This document shows positions 7,284 to 14,870 of a DNA stretch of 16,916 nucleotides, piece after piece (the stretch's first letter is position 1; every line of letters starts with the position of its first letter). This stretch comes from Hyphomonadaceae bacterium. GTDB lineage: Bacteria > Pseudomonadota > Alphaproteobacteria > Caulobacterales > Hyphomonadaceae. The notes beneath the pieces were generated by a model that searched no databases, was not told the DNA's origin, and was given only the letters and a program-made list of their open reading frames with translations. Location of the stretch: the NCBI GenBank assembly GCA_030696545.1, contig JAUYSA010000065.1:1-16916 (forward strand). The letters are read 5' to 3'. The translations under genes and the position numbers were made by a program.

Positions 7284-8279
7284 ATGAAAATCGAAGCCCT
7301 GCCCCGCCGCCGCTACACGCCAAATCCCACGCCGATACAGCGGCTTGAGAAGCTGTCGAAGCATCTTGGCGGGCCTGAGATCTGGATCAAGCGCGACGAT
7401 CTCACGGGGCTCGCGGGTGGCGGGAACAAGACGCGCAAGCTGGAGTTTCTGGTGGCCGAGGCGCTGCGCCAGGGCGCGGATACGCTGATCACGGTCGGTG
7501 CGCCGCAATCCAATCATTGCCGTCTCACGCTTGCTGCCGCTGCGCATGAGGGCCTCAAATGCCGGCTCATCCTTGAGCAGCGTGTGGCAGGCAGCTATCG
7601 CAAGGATGCGAGCGGAAACAATTTCCTGTTCGATCTGCTGGGTGCGGAATCGATCACGGTTGTTGATGCAGGAACGGATCTCGGCGCCGCGATGAACGTC
7701 GAGGCCGAGAAACTGAAGGCGTCGGGTCGCAAGGGGTATGTCATTCCCGGCGGCGGATCGAACGCGCTGGGAGCCATGGGCTATGTTGTCTGCGCGCGTG
7801 AAATCCTGGCGCAATCACTGGACATGGGCGTGGCGTTCGACGAGTTCGTGGTCGCTTCCGGCAGCGCTGGCACGCATAGCGGACTGCTTGTCGGCTTCAA
7901 TGCGGCGAACAGCGGCGTTCCGCTGACAGGCATCAATGTGCGCCGCCCGCGCGCCGAGCAGGAAGGCAATGTCCACAAGCTTGCTGTAGAAGCAGCCGCC
8001 TTTGCGTGGCTGCCTGCGCCTTCACGCGAGAGCGTCGTCGCGCTCGATGAATGGGTCGGCCCCGGCTATTCTCTGCCCACGGATGAAATGGTCGAGGCTG
8101 TGAGACTGTTCGCGCGCCTGGAAGGCGTGCTGCTTGATCCGGTTTATACCGGCAAGGCAGCGGCAGGACTGATCGGGCTGATACGCCGGAAACACTTCAA
8201 GCAGGACTCGAAGATCCTGTTCGTACACACGGGCGGAGCGCCTTCCCTGTTTGCATATCAAGGCGTGTTGCAGTCATGA
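7284..8279 (+). CDS. PLP-dependent D-cysteine desulfhydrase family enzyme (DcyD/CuyA-like)
   Basis: The 331-residue fold-type II PLP enzyme belongs to the ACC deaminase/D-cysteine desulfhydrase family, whose members release ammonia and sulfide, or sulfite for cysteate, to give pyruvate. The PLP lysine should be Lys49 in GGGNKTRKLE (45-54). The nucleophile region is QSNH at 75-78. ACC deaminases usually have SNQ here, so His78 argues for the desulfhydrase/sulfo-lyase branch. The phosphate-binding loop is ASGSAGTHSG (191-200), and HTGGAPSLFAY lies near the end. I chose ATG 7284 because earlier in-frame starts would run into the 7112-7218 repeat and add residues unlike the family. The stop overlaps the racemase gene by four bases (ATGA). 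Substrate choice among D-cysteine, cysteate and beta-chloro-D-alanine cannot be read from the sequence, so I give no symbol. Confidence 0.88.
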   Translation: MKIEALPRRRYTPNPTPIQRLEKLSKHLGGPEIWIKRDDLTGLAGGGNKTRKLEFLVAEALRQGADTLITVGAPQSNHCRLTLAAAAHEGLKCRLILEQRVAGSYRKDASGNNFLFDLLGAESITVVDAGTDLGAAMNVEAEKLKASGRKGYVIPGGGSNALGAMGYVVCAREILAQSLDMGVAFDEFVVASGSAGTHSGLLVGFNAANSGVPLTGINVRRPRAEQEGNVHKLAVEAAAFAWLPAPSRESVVALDEWVGPGYSLPTDEMVEAVRLFARLEGVLLDPVYTGKAAAGLIGLIRRKHFKQDSKILFVHTGGAPSLFAYQGVLQS

Positions 8280-8980
8280 GCGAGACAAAAACGGTTGGCG
8301 TTATCGGCGGACTTGGGCCTGCGGCGACGCTGGATTTCTTCGAGCGAATCTTGAGGAAAACCAGAGCCGTACGCGACCAAGATCATCTGCGTCTCATCAT
8401 CGACAACAACACCAAGATCCCCGATCGCAACCTGTTCGCCGAAGGCAAAGGCCTGCCGCCCGGCCCCGCGCTGGCCGCAGCCGCAAGAGGATTGCAGACC
8501 GCGGGCGCGGAGGTGATCGTCATGGCGTGCAACACGGCGCACGCACACGAGGCGGATATCCGCGCGGCGATTACCGTGCCGTTCATAAACATGATCGAAG
8601 TGACAATCGCCGCCGTCGCCGACATGGGAGCGGAGCGCGCGGGCGTGCTGGCGGGCGACGCCTGCCTCGCGGCAAGACTTTATCAGGATGGATTGAAAAA
8701 GCGTGGCGTCGAGCCAGTGCTTCTCAACGCGGATTCGCAGCGCACGATGATGGAGCTGATCTACCGGATAAAATCCGGCGACACTGGCGACACCGTGCGC
8801 CGCTCGATGGCGACGCTGGCGAAGAAGCTCGAGGCGCAAGGCGCTGAAGTCATCATCGCCGGATGCACGGAGGTTCCGCTCGTGCTCACGGCAGATGACA
8901 TCGAAGGCGAACTCGTCAGCTCAACCGATGTCCTTGTGGAAAGGACGATCGTGTTCGCTGGCGGGGAGCTGAAAGCCTAG
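8276..8980 (+). CDS. Aspartate/glutamate racemase family protein
   Basis: The 234-residue cytoplasmic, cofactor-independent racemase has the two-cysteine mechanism of the family. Cys85 lies in VMACNTAH (82-89) and Cys197 in AGCTEVPL (195-202), so both acid/base cysteines are present. The N-terminus VGVIGGLGPAAT (7-18) is the usual start of aspartate-racemase-like proteins, and the length is typical. It overlaps the desulfhydrase-like gene by four bases, so the pair are made together. The simplest reading is that one enzyme interconverts L and D forms of an amino acid that the other degrades, but the substrate is not visible. Its TAG stop shares CTAG (8977-8980) with the convergent Sel1 gene. 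Confidence 0.88.
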   Translation: MSETKTVGVIGGLGPAATLDFFERILRKTRAVRDQDHLRLIIDNNTKIPDRNLFAEGKGLPPGPALAAAARGLQTAGAEVIVMACNTAHAHEADIRAAITVPFINMIEVTIAAVADMGAERAGVLAGDACLAARLYQDGLKKRGVEPVLLNADSQRTMMELIYRIKSGDTGDTVRRSMATLAKKLEAQGAEVIIAGCTEVPLVLTADDIEGELVSSTDVLVERTIVFAGGELKA

Positions 8981-9249
8981 TTGGCTTTCTTCATCCATTC
9001 GCGCGCGGCCTTCTGGGCCTTGAGCACTTCAGATTGCGACATCATCTCGGCCATTTCCTGGCGGAGGAGCTTCGCGTCACGATGACCGCGCGTCGCCGCG
9101 AGGTTGAACCATTTGTGCGCCTGAACCAGATCGACGGTCACATCCATGCCTTCGCAATAGATGAGGCCGATGCGATAGAGCTCGTCGGCCGAAGCTGTCT
9201 TTGCGAGAAACGCTTCGGGCGCTTCGATCCGGATATCTGCGTACGCCAT
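8977..9249 (-). CDS. Small Sel1-repeat protein
   Basis: The protein is a 90-residue product with one Sel1-like (TPR-related) repeat at about residues 21-61: ADELYRIGLIYCEG, then DLVQAHKWFNLAATRGHRDA. A helical lysine-rich C-terminus (REWMKKAN) follows. There is no signal peptide, so it is probably cytoplasmic. Such repeats mediate protein-protein contacts; no partner is apparent. I chose ATG 9249 because AAAGGGA (complement of 9257-9263) sits seven bases upstream. A start at 9318 would add 23 basic residues with no such site. It converges with the racemase gene, sharing its stop within CTAG. Upstream lies the AT-rich spacer described separately. Confidence 0.8.
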   Translation of the reverse strand: MAYADIRIEAPEAFLAKTASADELYRIGLIYCEGMDVTVDLVQAHKWFNLAATRGHRDAKLLRQEMAEMMSQSEVLKAQKAAREWMKKAN

Positions 9250-9370
9250 TCTGGCATCCCTTTGAACCTGGGAAGCTCGTCTCTGTCTCTTTCGGACTTC
9301 GACTTTGCTTCCACCCACCGCCGCATCAGCGGCTTGATGTCATTCAAGCGGAGAAGACTTGCGGCGTAGT

Positions 9371-9460
9371 TAATACTGCAAACTTTCGTCAGTATTCGGA
9401 CGAATTATTTGTATTTACTTCGATTCATGAAGTTGAATCAGAACTACACCAATATAAACG
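9371..9460. promoter_or_regulatory. AT-rich spacer with nested inverted repeats upstream of the Sel1 gene
   Basis: By hand count only 29 of these 90 bases are G or C, unlike the GC-rich surroundings. It contains AATACTG-N11-CAGTATT (9372-9396), GATTCA-N6-TGAATC (9422-9439), ACTTC-N7-GAAGT (9417-9433) and the palindrome TTCATGAA (9424-9431). It lies between two genes read leftward, so it is best placed to drive or regulate the Sel1 gene. No clear sigma-70 pair was found, and the function is inference. Confidence 0.4.
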
Positions 9461-9473
9461 CGCGTTGACGACT

Positions 9474-9962
9474 CTAACCGGGCTCGCGCGCGATCACTGT
9501 CATGCCGAGGTCGCGATAGAGGCGCTGGGCGTTTGCGTTCTCCTCGCGCACCTTGAGATCGACATGAGCAGCGCCGCGCTTTGCGAAGGCGTGGAATGCC
9601 GTGAGCATCAAGGCGCGGCCAACGCCACGCCGCCGCGCGCGCGGATGGACCGCGAGATCCTTGATGAAGGCTGATGTCCAGCATTGCGCCATGCCGATGA
9701 CCTCACCGTGCTCGATGGCGAGGAAGACCAGCGCGGGGTCGAACTCGGAGTCCTTGCGTAGCTCCGGCCACCATTTGCGGAAGATCGGCGCGCCGCCGCC
9801 GCCTTCCCAGAAGCCAGCCTCAAGCACGGAGTGAGCCGCCATTGCGTCGCGCTTGTCAGGCTTGGGCGCCAGCGTGCGGCACGTCATCCCGGCTGGCCAG
9901 AGGGGCTGCTCCATATCCGCTGACAGCTCGCGCCGCATGCGCAGCACGAGATGTTGCGCCAT
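9474..9962 (-). CDS. GNAT family N-acetyltransferase
   Basis: The 162-residue cytoplasmic protein has a complete GNAT fold signature. The beta4-alpha3 acetyl-CoA pyrophosphate loop is DLAVHPRARRRGVGRALM (about 107-124), preceded by FLAIEHGEVIGMAQCW and followed by HVDLKVREENANAQRLYRDLGM, the usual C-terminal half (N-x-x-A-x-x-L-Y). It transfers acetyl from acetyl-CoA to an amine; the substrate is unknown. ATG 9962 has GAAGG about 11 bases upstream; later in-frame ATGs would trim a short N-terminus. It is divergent from the oxygenase gene with a 151-base gap, and the next gene downstream on its strand is the Sel1 gene, about 225 bases away. Confidence 0.87.
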   Translation of the reverse strand: MAQHLVLRMRRELSADMEQPLWPAGMTCRTLAPKPDKRDAMAAHSVLEAGFWEGGGGAPIFRKWWPELRKDSEFDPALVFLAIEHGEVIGMAQCWTSAFIKDLAVHPRARRRGVGRALMLTAFHAFAKRGAAHVDLKVREENANAQRLYRDLGMTVIAREPG

Positions 9963-10113
9963 CAGACCAGCGCCTTCGGGCCGAATGCGACTTTATGGAC
10001 GCCTGCGGTCATGGGCTTCCGTTCCCTGCTCTATATACTAGGGATGTAGCGGCGGGGCTGAGTTCACGCCAGCCCGTGTAAACAATGACGTCTGACGATC
10101 TGACGAGGCCAGG
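9963..10113 (+). promoter_or_regulatory. Candidate promoter/leader of the oxygenase gene
   Basis: This divergent spacer contains TATACT (10034-10039), a fair -10 hexamer, but no good -35 at the expected distance. Downstream are a hairpin-capable GGGCTG-N9-CAGCCC (10055-10075) and a perfect 8-base tandem repeat TCTGACGA (10091-10098, 10099-10106) that ends close to the start codon. Promoter assignment is tentative. Confidence 0.3.
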
Positions 10114-11067
10114 ATGACCACGGCGACCAGTCTCTTCGACCCCATTTCATATACGCTCTGGAAGAGTGACCCGCAGGCCTTTGCCAAGCGGCTGGGCGCC
10201 AGTTTCCGCGAGACGGGCTTTGCCGTCATCAACGACCACCCCATCGACCAGGGGGTGATCGATCGGGGTGTGGACGCCGGAAAGAAGTTCTTCGCCCTGC
10301 CCGATGCCGCCAAGCGGAAATACTTCATTCCGGGCGGCGGCGGACAGAGGGCCTACACGCCGTTTGCTACCGAGGTGGCCAAAGGAGCCAAGGCGAAGGA
10401 CCTCAAGGAGTTCTGGCACGTCGCTCGCGAATTGCCTGAGGGGCACAGGTTCTCGGATATCATGGAGAAGAACCTCTACGTCGCCGAGGTTCCGGGGTGG
10501 AAAGACGACACCAACGCCATGTTCAGGGCGCTGGACACGTTCGGGCTGGAGGTTCTTTCAGCCATTGCGATGCATCTGGAACTGCAGCCGCGCTTCTTCG
10601 ATGAGGCGGTGAAGGAAGGAAACTCGATCCTTCGCCTCCTCCACTATCCGCCACAGACTGAGCCGCCGCCGGAAGGTTCGGTGCGGGCCGGGGCGCATGA
10701 GGACATCAACGTCATCACGCTTCTTCTGGGGGCGGAGGAAGGCGGGCTTGAAGTCCTGCATCGGAATGGACAGTGGCTGGGCGTAAATCCGCCTGCGGGA
10801 TCGCTGGTGGTGAATGTCGGCGACATGCTGCAGCGGCTGACCAATGATGTGCTGCCATCAACCACCCACCGCGTCGTGAACCCGAAGCCTGAACGTTCGC
10901 GCTTTCCGCGTTATTCGACGCCATTTTTCCTGCACTTCAATCCGGACTATGAGATCCGCACGCTTCCCTCGTGCATCTCGCCCGAGCAGCCGGACAGATA
11001 TCCAGAACCGCTCAAGTTGCAGGACTTCCTCGAAATCCGGCTCAGGGAAATCGGTCTGCGCATGTAG
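10114..11067 (+). CDS. 2-oxoglutarate/Fe(II)-dependent oxygenase, isopenicillin N synthase-like
   Basis: The 317-residue cytoplasmic oxygenase has an N-terminal non-haem dioxygenase domain (DIOX_N-like, about 8-125: FRETGFAVINDHPID, KKFFALPD, RAYTPFATE) and a C-terminal 2OG-FeII_Oxy domain (about 170-275). The iron ligands are His195 and Asp197 (AHEDINVITLL) and His252 (TTHRVVNP). The 2-oxoglutarate carboxylate site is Arg266-x-Ser268 (RYSTPFF). All catalytic residues are present, and the length is usual for the family. Bacterial members hydroxylate or oxidise varied small molecules; ethylene-forming enzyme and plant-type relatives share the fold. The substrate is not predictable, and neighbouring genes give no pathway. 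ATG 10114 is the first in frame and has a purine-rich GACGAGGCCAGG ahead of it. Confidence 0.9.
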   Translation: MTTATSLFDPISYTLWKSDPQAFAKRLGASFRETGFAVINDHPIDQGVIDRGVDAGKKFFALPDAAKRKYFIPGGGGQRAYTPFATEVAKGAKAKDLKEFWHVARELPEGHRFSDIMEKNLYVAEVPGWKDDTNAMFRALDTFGLEVLSAIAMHLELQPRFFDEAVKEGNSILRLLHYPPQTEPPPEGSVRAGAHEDINVITLLLGAEEGGLEVLHRNGQWLGVNPPAGSLVVNVGDMLQRLTNDVLPSTTHRVVNPKPERSRFPRYSTPFFLHFNPDYEIRTLPSCISPEQPDRYPEPLKLQDFLEIRLREIGLRM

Positions 11068-11221
11068 CTGGGCTGCTGGGCCTGCTGACGCCGCGTGTCT
11101 GGGCGCTTGTCTGGAAAGCGACGCTGGTGCTACGAAATCCGCGTCGGATGGATGCAATTTGCGGTAGTGACTGGGTCGATGATCAGGGGCTGTAATTTCA
11201 TGCCGGGCGCGGGGGCGTGAT

Positions 11222-13120
11222 TTGGCTCGTTTGATTGCACACCCGGCCACGCTTCCGGCTGCCGCTGCCGCGCTGGTGATTGCCATCATCACCACAGCGC
11301 TCGCCTTCGCCGGCATCTATCAGTCGCGGCTCAACCTGATCGCGCACACGTTCGAAGTGGAACGTGAACTGGCCCGCTTTCTTGCGACAACGCAGGAAGC
11401 AGAACTGGCGGCGCGGGGGTATGTATGGACCAGTGACGAACAGTTCCTGTCGCAATTTGAGGCGGCGCGGACAAAGACGCCCCGACAGGTCGAAGGGATC
11501 GCCGCGCTGACGCAGGACAACCCGGAGCAGCAGGAAACACTGCTGCGGCTGCGCCGCGTCGTGGAGGAGAAAAACAACGACGCCAGCGCAGCGATTGAAC
11601 GGCGGCGGGCTGGGCAATCAATCGATGAGATCACGACGTTCGTCAGCGGCCGCAGCCGAGCGCTGATGCTCGAACTTAACGTGCTGGTCGAGGAGATGGA
11701 AAGCCGCGAGAGCAAGCTGGCTACGGAACGCAACCGTGATGCGCGAGCGACTGGCCTGATATTCGCGATGTCGGGCGCCCTAGCCGTGCTGGCCTCGCTG
11801 GCGGTCATTGTTATCTGGTTCCGTGACCGATCGCGTTCGATGAAAGCGCTGCGCTCGGCATTCGCAGAGCAGGAAGCAACCGTCTTCAGCCTGCGCCAGT
11901 CACAGGATGTGGTGGCACGCGAGTCCGCAGCACGCAGCGCCGCCGAAGCCCAGCTTCGCCAGGTTCACAAGATGGAGGCGATCGGCCAGCTGACCGGCGG
12001 CGTCGCGCACGATTTCAACAACATGCTCGCGGTGATCATGTCAGCCATCACTCTGTCGCGGAAACGTATGGCGAAGGGCGATAGCAACATCGCGCCCATG
12101 CTCGATGCTGCGATGGATGCGGCCAACCGCGCGGCGAAGCTGACATCACGCCTGCTTGCCTTCTCGCGCCAGCAGCCGCTCGCTCCAGAAACACTGGACG
12201 CCAACAAGTTCGTCGCGAACATCACAGACCTGCTCCAGCGCACGCTCGGCGAAAACATAGAGATCGAGACGGTTCTTGCAGGCGGGCTGTGGCGCATTTC
12301 CGCCGACTCGAGTCAGCTGGAAAACGCCATCCTCAATCTCGCTGTAAATGCACGCGACGCCATGAAAGGCGACGGCAAGCTCACGTTGGAAACAGCCAAT
12401 ACTTCGCTGGACGATGACTATGCCCGCTCGCATTCGGATGTCGTCGCCGGGCAGTATGTGATGATCGCGGTGACTGACACCGGCACAGGCATGACGCCTG
12501 ATGTCATCGAGCGCGCGTTCGATCCATTCTTCACCACCAAGCCGCTAGGATCAGGAACCGGACTGGGTCTGAGCCAGGTCTTTGGCTTCGTAAAGCAATC
12601 CGGCGGCAACGTGAAAATCTACTCCGAGCCGGGCCGCGGCACGACCGTGAAGATCTACCTGCCCCGCTTCTTCGGTGAGCATGTCGAGGTTTCGCGGCCC
12701 GTGATCGACATGGACAAGCTGCGCGCTCAGCACAGCAACGAGACTATCCTTGTCGTTGAAGACGAAGCTCGCCTGCGTGAAGTGACATGCACAGGGCTGC
12801 GCGATCTCGGCTACAATGTTCTTGAAGCGCCAGATGGCGCCGAAGCCCTGAAGGTTCTCGCCTCCCGGCCTGAGATCCAGTGCCTGTTCACCGACATTGT
12901 CATGCCCGGCATGACAGGCAGGCAGCTGGCCGATGCGGCGCTGGTTCAAAAGCCGAACCTGAAAGTGCTCTACACAACCGGCTATACGCGCAACGCCGTC
13001 GTCCACAACGGCGTGCTCGATCCGGGCGTGAACTTCCTGCCGAAGCCGTTCACGCTGGATCAGCTTGCGCTGAAATTGCGCGAGGTTCTGGCCGCGTCGT
13101 CAGTCAGCGAGCGGGGCTAG
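11222..13120 (+). CDS. Hybrid sensor histidine kinase (CHASE3-like sensor, HisKA, HATPase, REC)
   Basis: The 632-residue inner-membrane sensor has helix 1 at about 9-31, a periplasmic CHASE3-like helical domain at about 35-175 (ELAARGYVWTSDEQFL), helix 2 at about 178-200 and a cytoplasmic coiled stretch. The HisKA domain has His263 in GGVAHDFNN. The ATPase domain has an N box with Asn376, G1 DTGTGM (419-424), FDPFFTTK and GTGLGL (445-450). A C-terminal receiver follows, with acidic pocket Glu513/Asp514, phosphoacceptor Asp558 (FTDIVMPG) and Lys608 (LPKPF). All phosphorelay residues are intact. The VAHDFNN subtype resembles the CckA catalytic core, but the CckA PAS array is absent. The only start after an in-frame stop at 11180 is TTG 11222, preceded by a G-run. 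The 3' end overlaps the convergent GGDEF-EAL gene by 21 bases. Signal and output partner are unknown. Confidence 0.9.
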   Translation: MARLIAHPATLPAAAAALVIAIITTALAFAGIYQSRLNLIAHTFEVERELARFLATTQEAELAARGYVWTSDEQFLSQFEAARTKTPRQVEGIAALTQDNPEQQETLLRLRRVVEEKNNDASAAIERRRAGQSIDEITTFVSGRSRALMLELNVLVEEMESRESKLATERNRDARATGLIFAMSGALAVLASLAVIVIWFRDRSRSMKALRSAFAEQEATVFSLRQSQDVVARESAARSAAEAQLRQVHKMEAIGQLTGGVAHDFNNMLAVIMSAITLSRKRMAKGDSNIAPMLDAAMDAANRAAKLTSRLLAFSRQQPLAPETLDANKFVANITDLLQRTLGENIEIETVLAGGLWRISADSSQLENAILNLAVNARDAMKGDGKLTLETANTSLDDDYARSHSDVVAGQYVMIAVTDTGTGMTPDVIERAFDPFFTTKPLGSGTGLGLSQVFGFVKQSGGNVKIYSEPGRGTTVKIYLPRFFGEHVEVSRPVIDMDKLRAQHSNETILVVEDEARLREVTCTGLRDLGYNVLEAPDGAEALKVLASRPEIQCLFTDIVMPGMTGRQLADAALVQKPNLKVLYTTGYTRNAVVHNGVLDPGVNFLPKPFTLDQLALKLREVLAASSVSERG

Positions 13121-14782
13121 AAGAGCCGGCTCTAACTGCGCGAGAAGCTGATCGGCTTCGACTGCCTGGCGCATAGCAGCTGCCTTGCGCTGCCTGCCTT
13201 CGCCGCTTGATGCGCGGCGGCCGATCGCCTGCGATGCGCGGCCGAAATGGAAGCCCTGCCCCATGTCGCAGCCGAGCGCGGTGAGAGCTTTCACCTGATC
13301 TGCTGTCTCGACGCCTTCAGCGACGACGACGAGGCCCAGGTTCTTGGCCATCGAGATGATGGTCCGGACAAGCGTGGCCGATTCCTCATCAGTCGTCATG
13401 CGGCGCACGAAGGAGCGGTCGATCTTCAGCTTGTCGAACGGAAGCTGGCGAAGCTGCAGCAGGCTGGCGTGGCCTGCGCCGAAATTGTCCAGCGCAATAC
13501 GCACCCCCTTGTCGCGCAGTGCGTGGAGCGTCGTACGCGCAGCGTCGAGATCGGTGACGAGCGCGGCCTCGGTAAGCTCGACCTCCAGTCGCGAAGCGGG
13601 GAAGCTCGTCTCTTCGAGGACCTTGAGGATCTTCTGCGCGAGTTCGTCATCCTGTAGCTGCACAGGCGAAAGGTTGAGCGAAAGATGCGGCGCGCCTTCG
13701 ACGGCCACAGCTTCGCGGCAGGCCCGGCGCAGCAGGTTGAACGTAAGCTCGCCGATTGCACCGCTTGCTTCGGCGGCAGGAATGAACTGATCGGGCGGGA
13801 TCGGGCCGCGTGTTGCATGCGTCCAGCGCGCGAGGATTTCGTAGCCACGCGCCTTGCCGTCTTCGAGGCTGACCAGCGGCTGGTAGTATGGCGCGATTTC
13901 GTCGTTGCGAACGGCGTTCCAGAGATCGTTCTCGAACAGCGCGCGCTGGCGCACCAGCTCGTCCATCCCGGTCTTGAAGAACGCGAACCACCCACGGCTG
14001 GTATCCTTGGCGCGGCGCAGGGCCAGGCTGGCGCGATGCAGCAGGGTTTCGGCATCACGGCCATCGGCCAGACCGATGGCTGCGCCAGCGGTTGCGCTGA
14101 TGCTCACAATCGTCTTGCCGACACGCATGGGCGCCTCGATCGCCGTGAGGACGGCAGAGAGCCAATCCATCAACTCTTCCTCGCCCTGGTCGGGAAGGAG
14201 AACCACGTATTCGTCTGCTTCGAGGCGCGCGACGAAACCGTTCACGCCAGCGCGCAGGTTTAGAATCTTGCCAACATTCATCAGCACTTCATCGCCCAGG
14301 ACGCGCCCATTGGCGTCGTTGAAAGACTTGAAGCGATCAATGTTGAGCATGACTACGCCGAGCTTGCGGGCGCCATCATTGCCGCTGAGGAGCCAGTTGA
14401 GCACGCCCTTGAGGTGGCGGCGATTGGGCAGGCCGGTCAGCGGATCGTGCATGGCGACGCGGCGGGCGCGCTCTTCCGTCTGCAGGCGAGTGCGCAGTTC
14501 GCGAATGTGGGCGCTGTAACGCGTCACCACGTAAAGCGTCAGGCCGGCACAGGCGAAGATGAGCGTTCCGAAGAATTTTGAGGCCTGCAGGTGATCATAC
14601 TCGGCGCCAACCGCGTAGAGCAGGCTTATCACGTCGAGGTTCACCGACAGGATGAAGCCTGCTGCAATGAAGCCCGCGAAGATCAGCATGTCGCGGCGAA
14701 CTTGCGCAGTCACGCGGCGCTTCACCGTTTCACGCGGCTGGGAATCAGCGGCGGCGTACGGCTGGTTAATGGAAGCTGACAT
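13100..14782 (-). CDS. Membrane GGDEF-EAL protein with degenerate motifs in both domains
   Basis: The protein is a 560-residue c-di-GMP-related protein with two membrane helices (about 32-52 and 70-88), then a GGDEF domain (about 107-265) and an EAL domain (about 280-520). The diguanylate cyclase site reads RLEADEY instead of RxGGDEF (EADEY at 188-192), so cyclase activity is doubtful. The EAL motif is EIL (315-317). Asn370 (LNLSP), Lys453 (LKIDRSF), Glu489 (VAEGVET) and Gln509 (GQGF) are kept, but the usual DDFGTGY reads DNFGAGH: Asp432 is present and the second Asp is Asn433. It may be a weak phosphodiesterase or a c-di-GMP sensor. I chose ATG 14782 (AGG five bases ahead) over GTG 14788. 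Since c-di-GMP promotes holdfast production in Caulobacter, a link to the hfs genes is possible but unproven. Confidence 0.88.
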   Translation of the reverse strand: MSASINQPYAAADSQPRETVKRRVTAQVRRDMLIFAGFIAAGFILSVNLDVISLLYAVGAEYDHLQASKFFGTLIFACAGLTLYVVTRYSAHIRELRTRLQTEERARRVAMHDPLTGLPNRRHLKGVLNWLLSGNDGARKLGVVMLNIDRFKSFNDANGRVLGDEVLMNVGKILNLRAGVNGFVARLEADEYVVLLPDQGEEELMDWLSAVLTAIEAPMRVGKTIVSISATAGAAIGLADGRDAETLLHRASLALRRAKDTSRGWFAFFKTGMDELVRQRALFENDLWNAVRNDEIAPYYQPLVSLEDGKARGYEILARWTHATRGPIPPDQFIPAAEASGAIGELTFNLLRRACREAVAVEGAPHLSLNLSPVQLQDDELAQKILKVLEETSFPASRLEVELTEAALVTDLDAARTTLHALRDKGVRIALDNFGAGHASLLQLRQLPFDKLKIDRSFVRRMTTDEESATLVRTIISMAKNLGLVVVAEGVETADQVKALTALGCDMGQGFHFGRASQAIGRRASSGEGRQRKAAAMRQAVEADQLLAQLEPALLAPLAD

Positions 14783-14832
14783 GGGCACCTGGAATTGCTG
14801 CTCGTTACGATTGTGCCCCTTGCGGTTTAAGA

Positions 14833-14854
14833 TTCACGGCAACCAGACCGTGAA
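14833..14854 (-). terminator. Hairpin terminator after the RimJ/RimL-like GNAT gene
   Basis: TTCACGG (14833-14839) pairs perfectly with CCGTGAA (14848-14854) around an 8-base loop. It starts 16 bases beyond the GNAT stop at 14871-14873. On the - strand it is preceded by GAAAAT and followed by TCTTAAA, a short weak U-tract. On the + strand ATTTTC follows, so it could act in either direction. Confidence 0.5.
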
Positions 14855-14870
14855 ATTTTCGATGATGCCG

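Noticed and set aside
7284..8279. ACC deaminase (acdS)
   Set aside because: The nucleophile region is QSNH rather than the SNQ form usual for ACC deaminases, so the D-cysteine desulfhydrase/sulfo-lyase branch fits better.
9138..9347. Small - strand frame starting MNDIKPLMRRW, upstream of and overlapping the Sel1 gene
   Set aside because: The first part reads somewhat protein-like, but the start would be TTG with no Shine-Dalgarno sequence, and the second half is out of frame within the Sel1 gene. A frameshifted longer Sel1 protein cannot be fully excluded.
9201..9674. 157-codon + strand frame spanning the AT-rich spacer
   Set aside because: It covers the 3' end of the GNAT gene and the 5' end of the Sel1 gene in antisense, has no ribosome-binding site, and shows no recognisable domain.
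11222..13120. CckA itself
   Set aside because: The VAHDFNN core and receiver are similar, but the sensor is CHASE3-like with no PAS domains. CckA-type proteins have a different N-terminal half.
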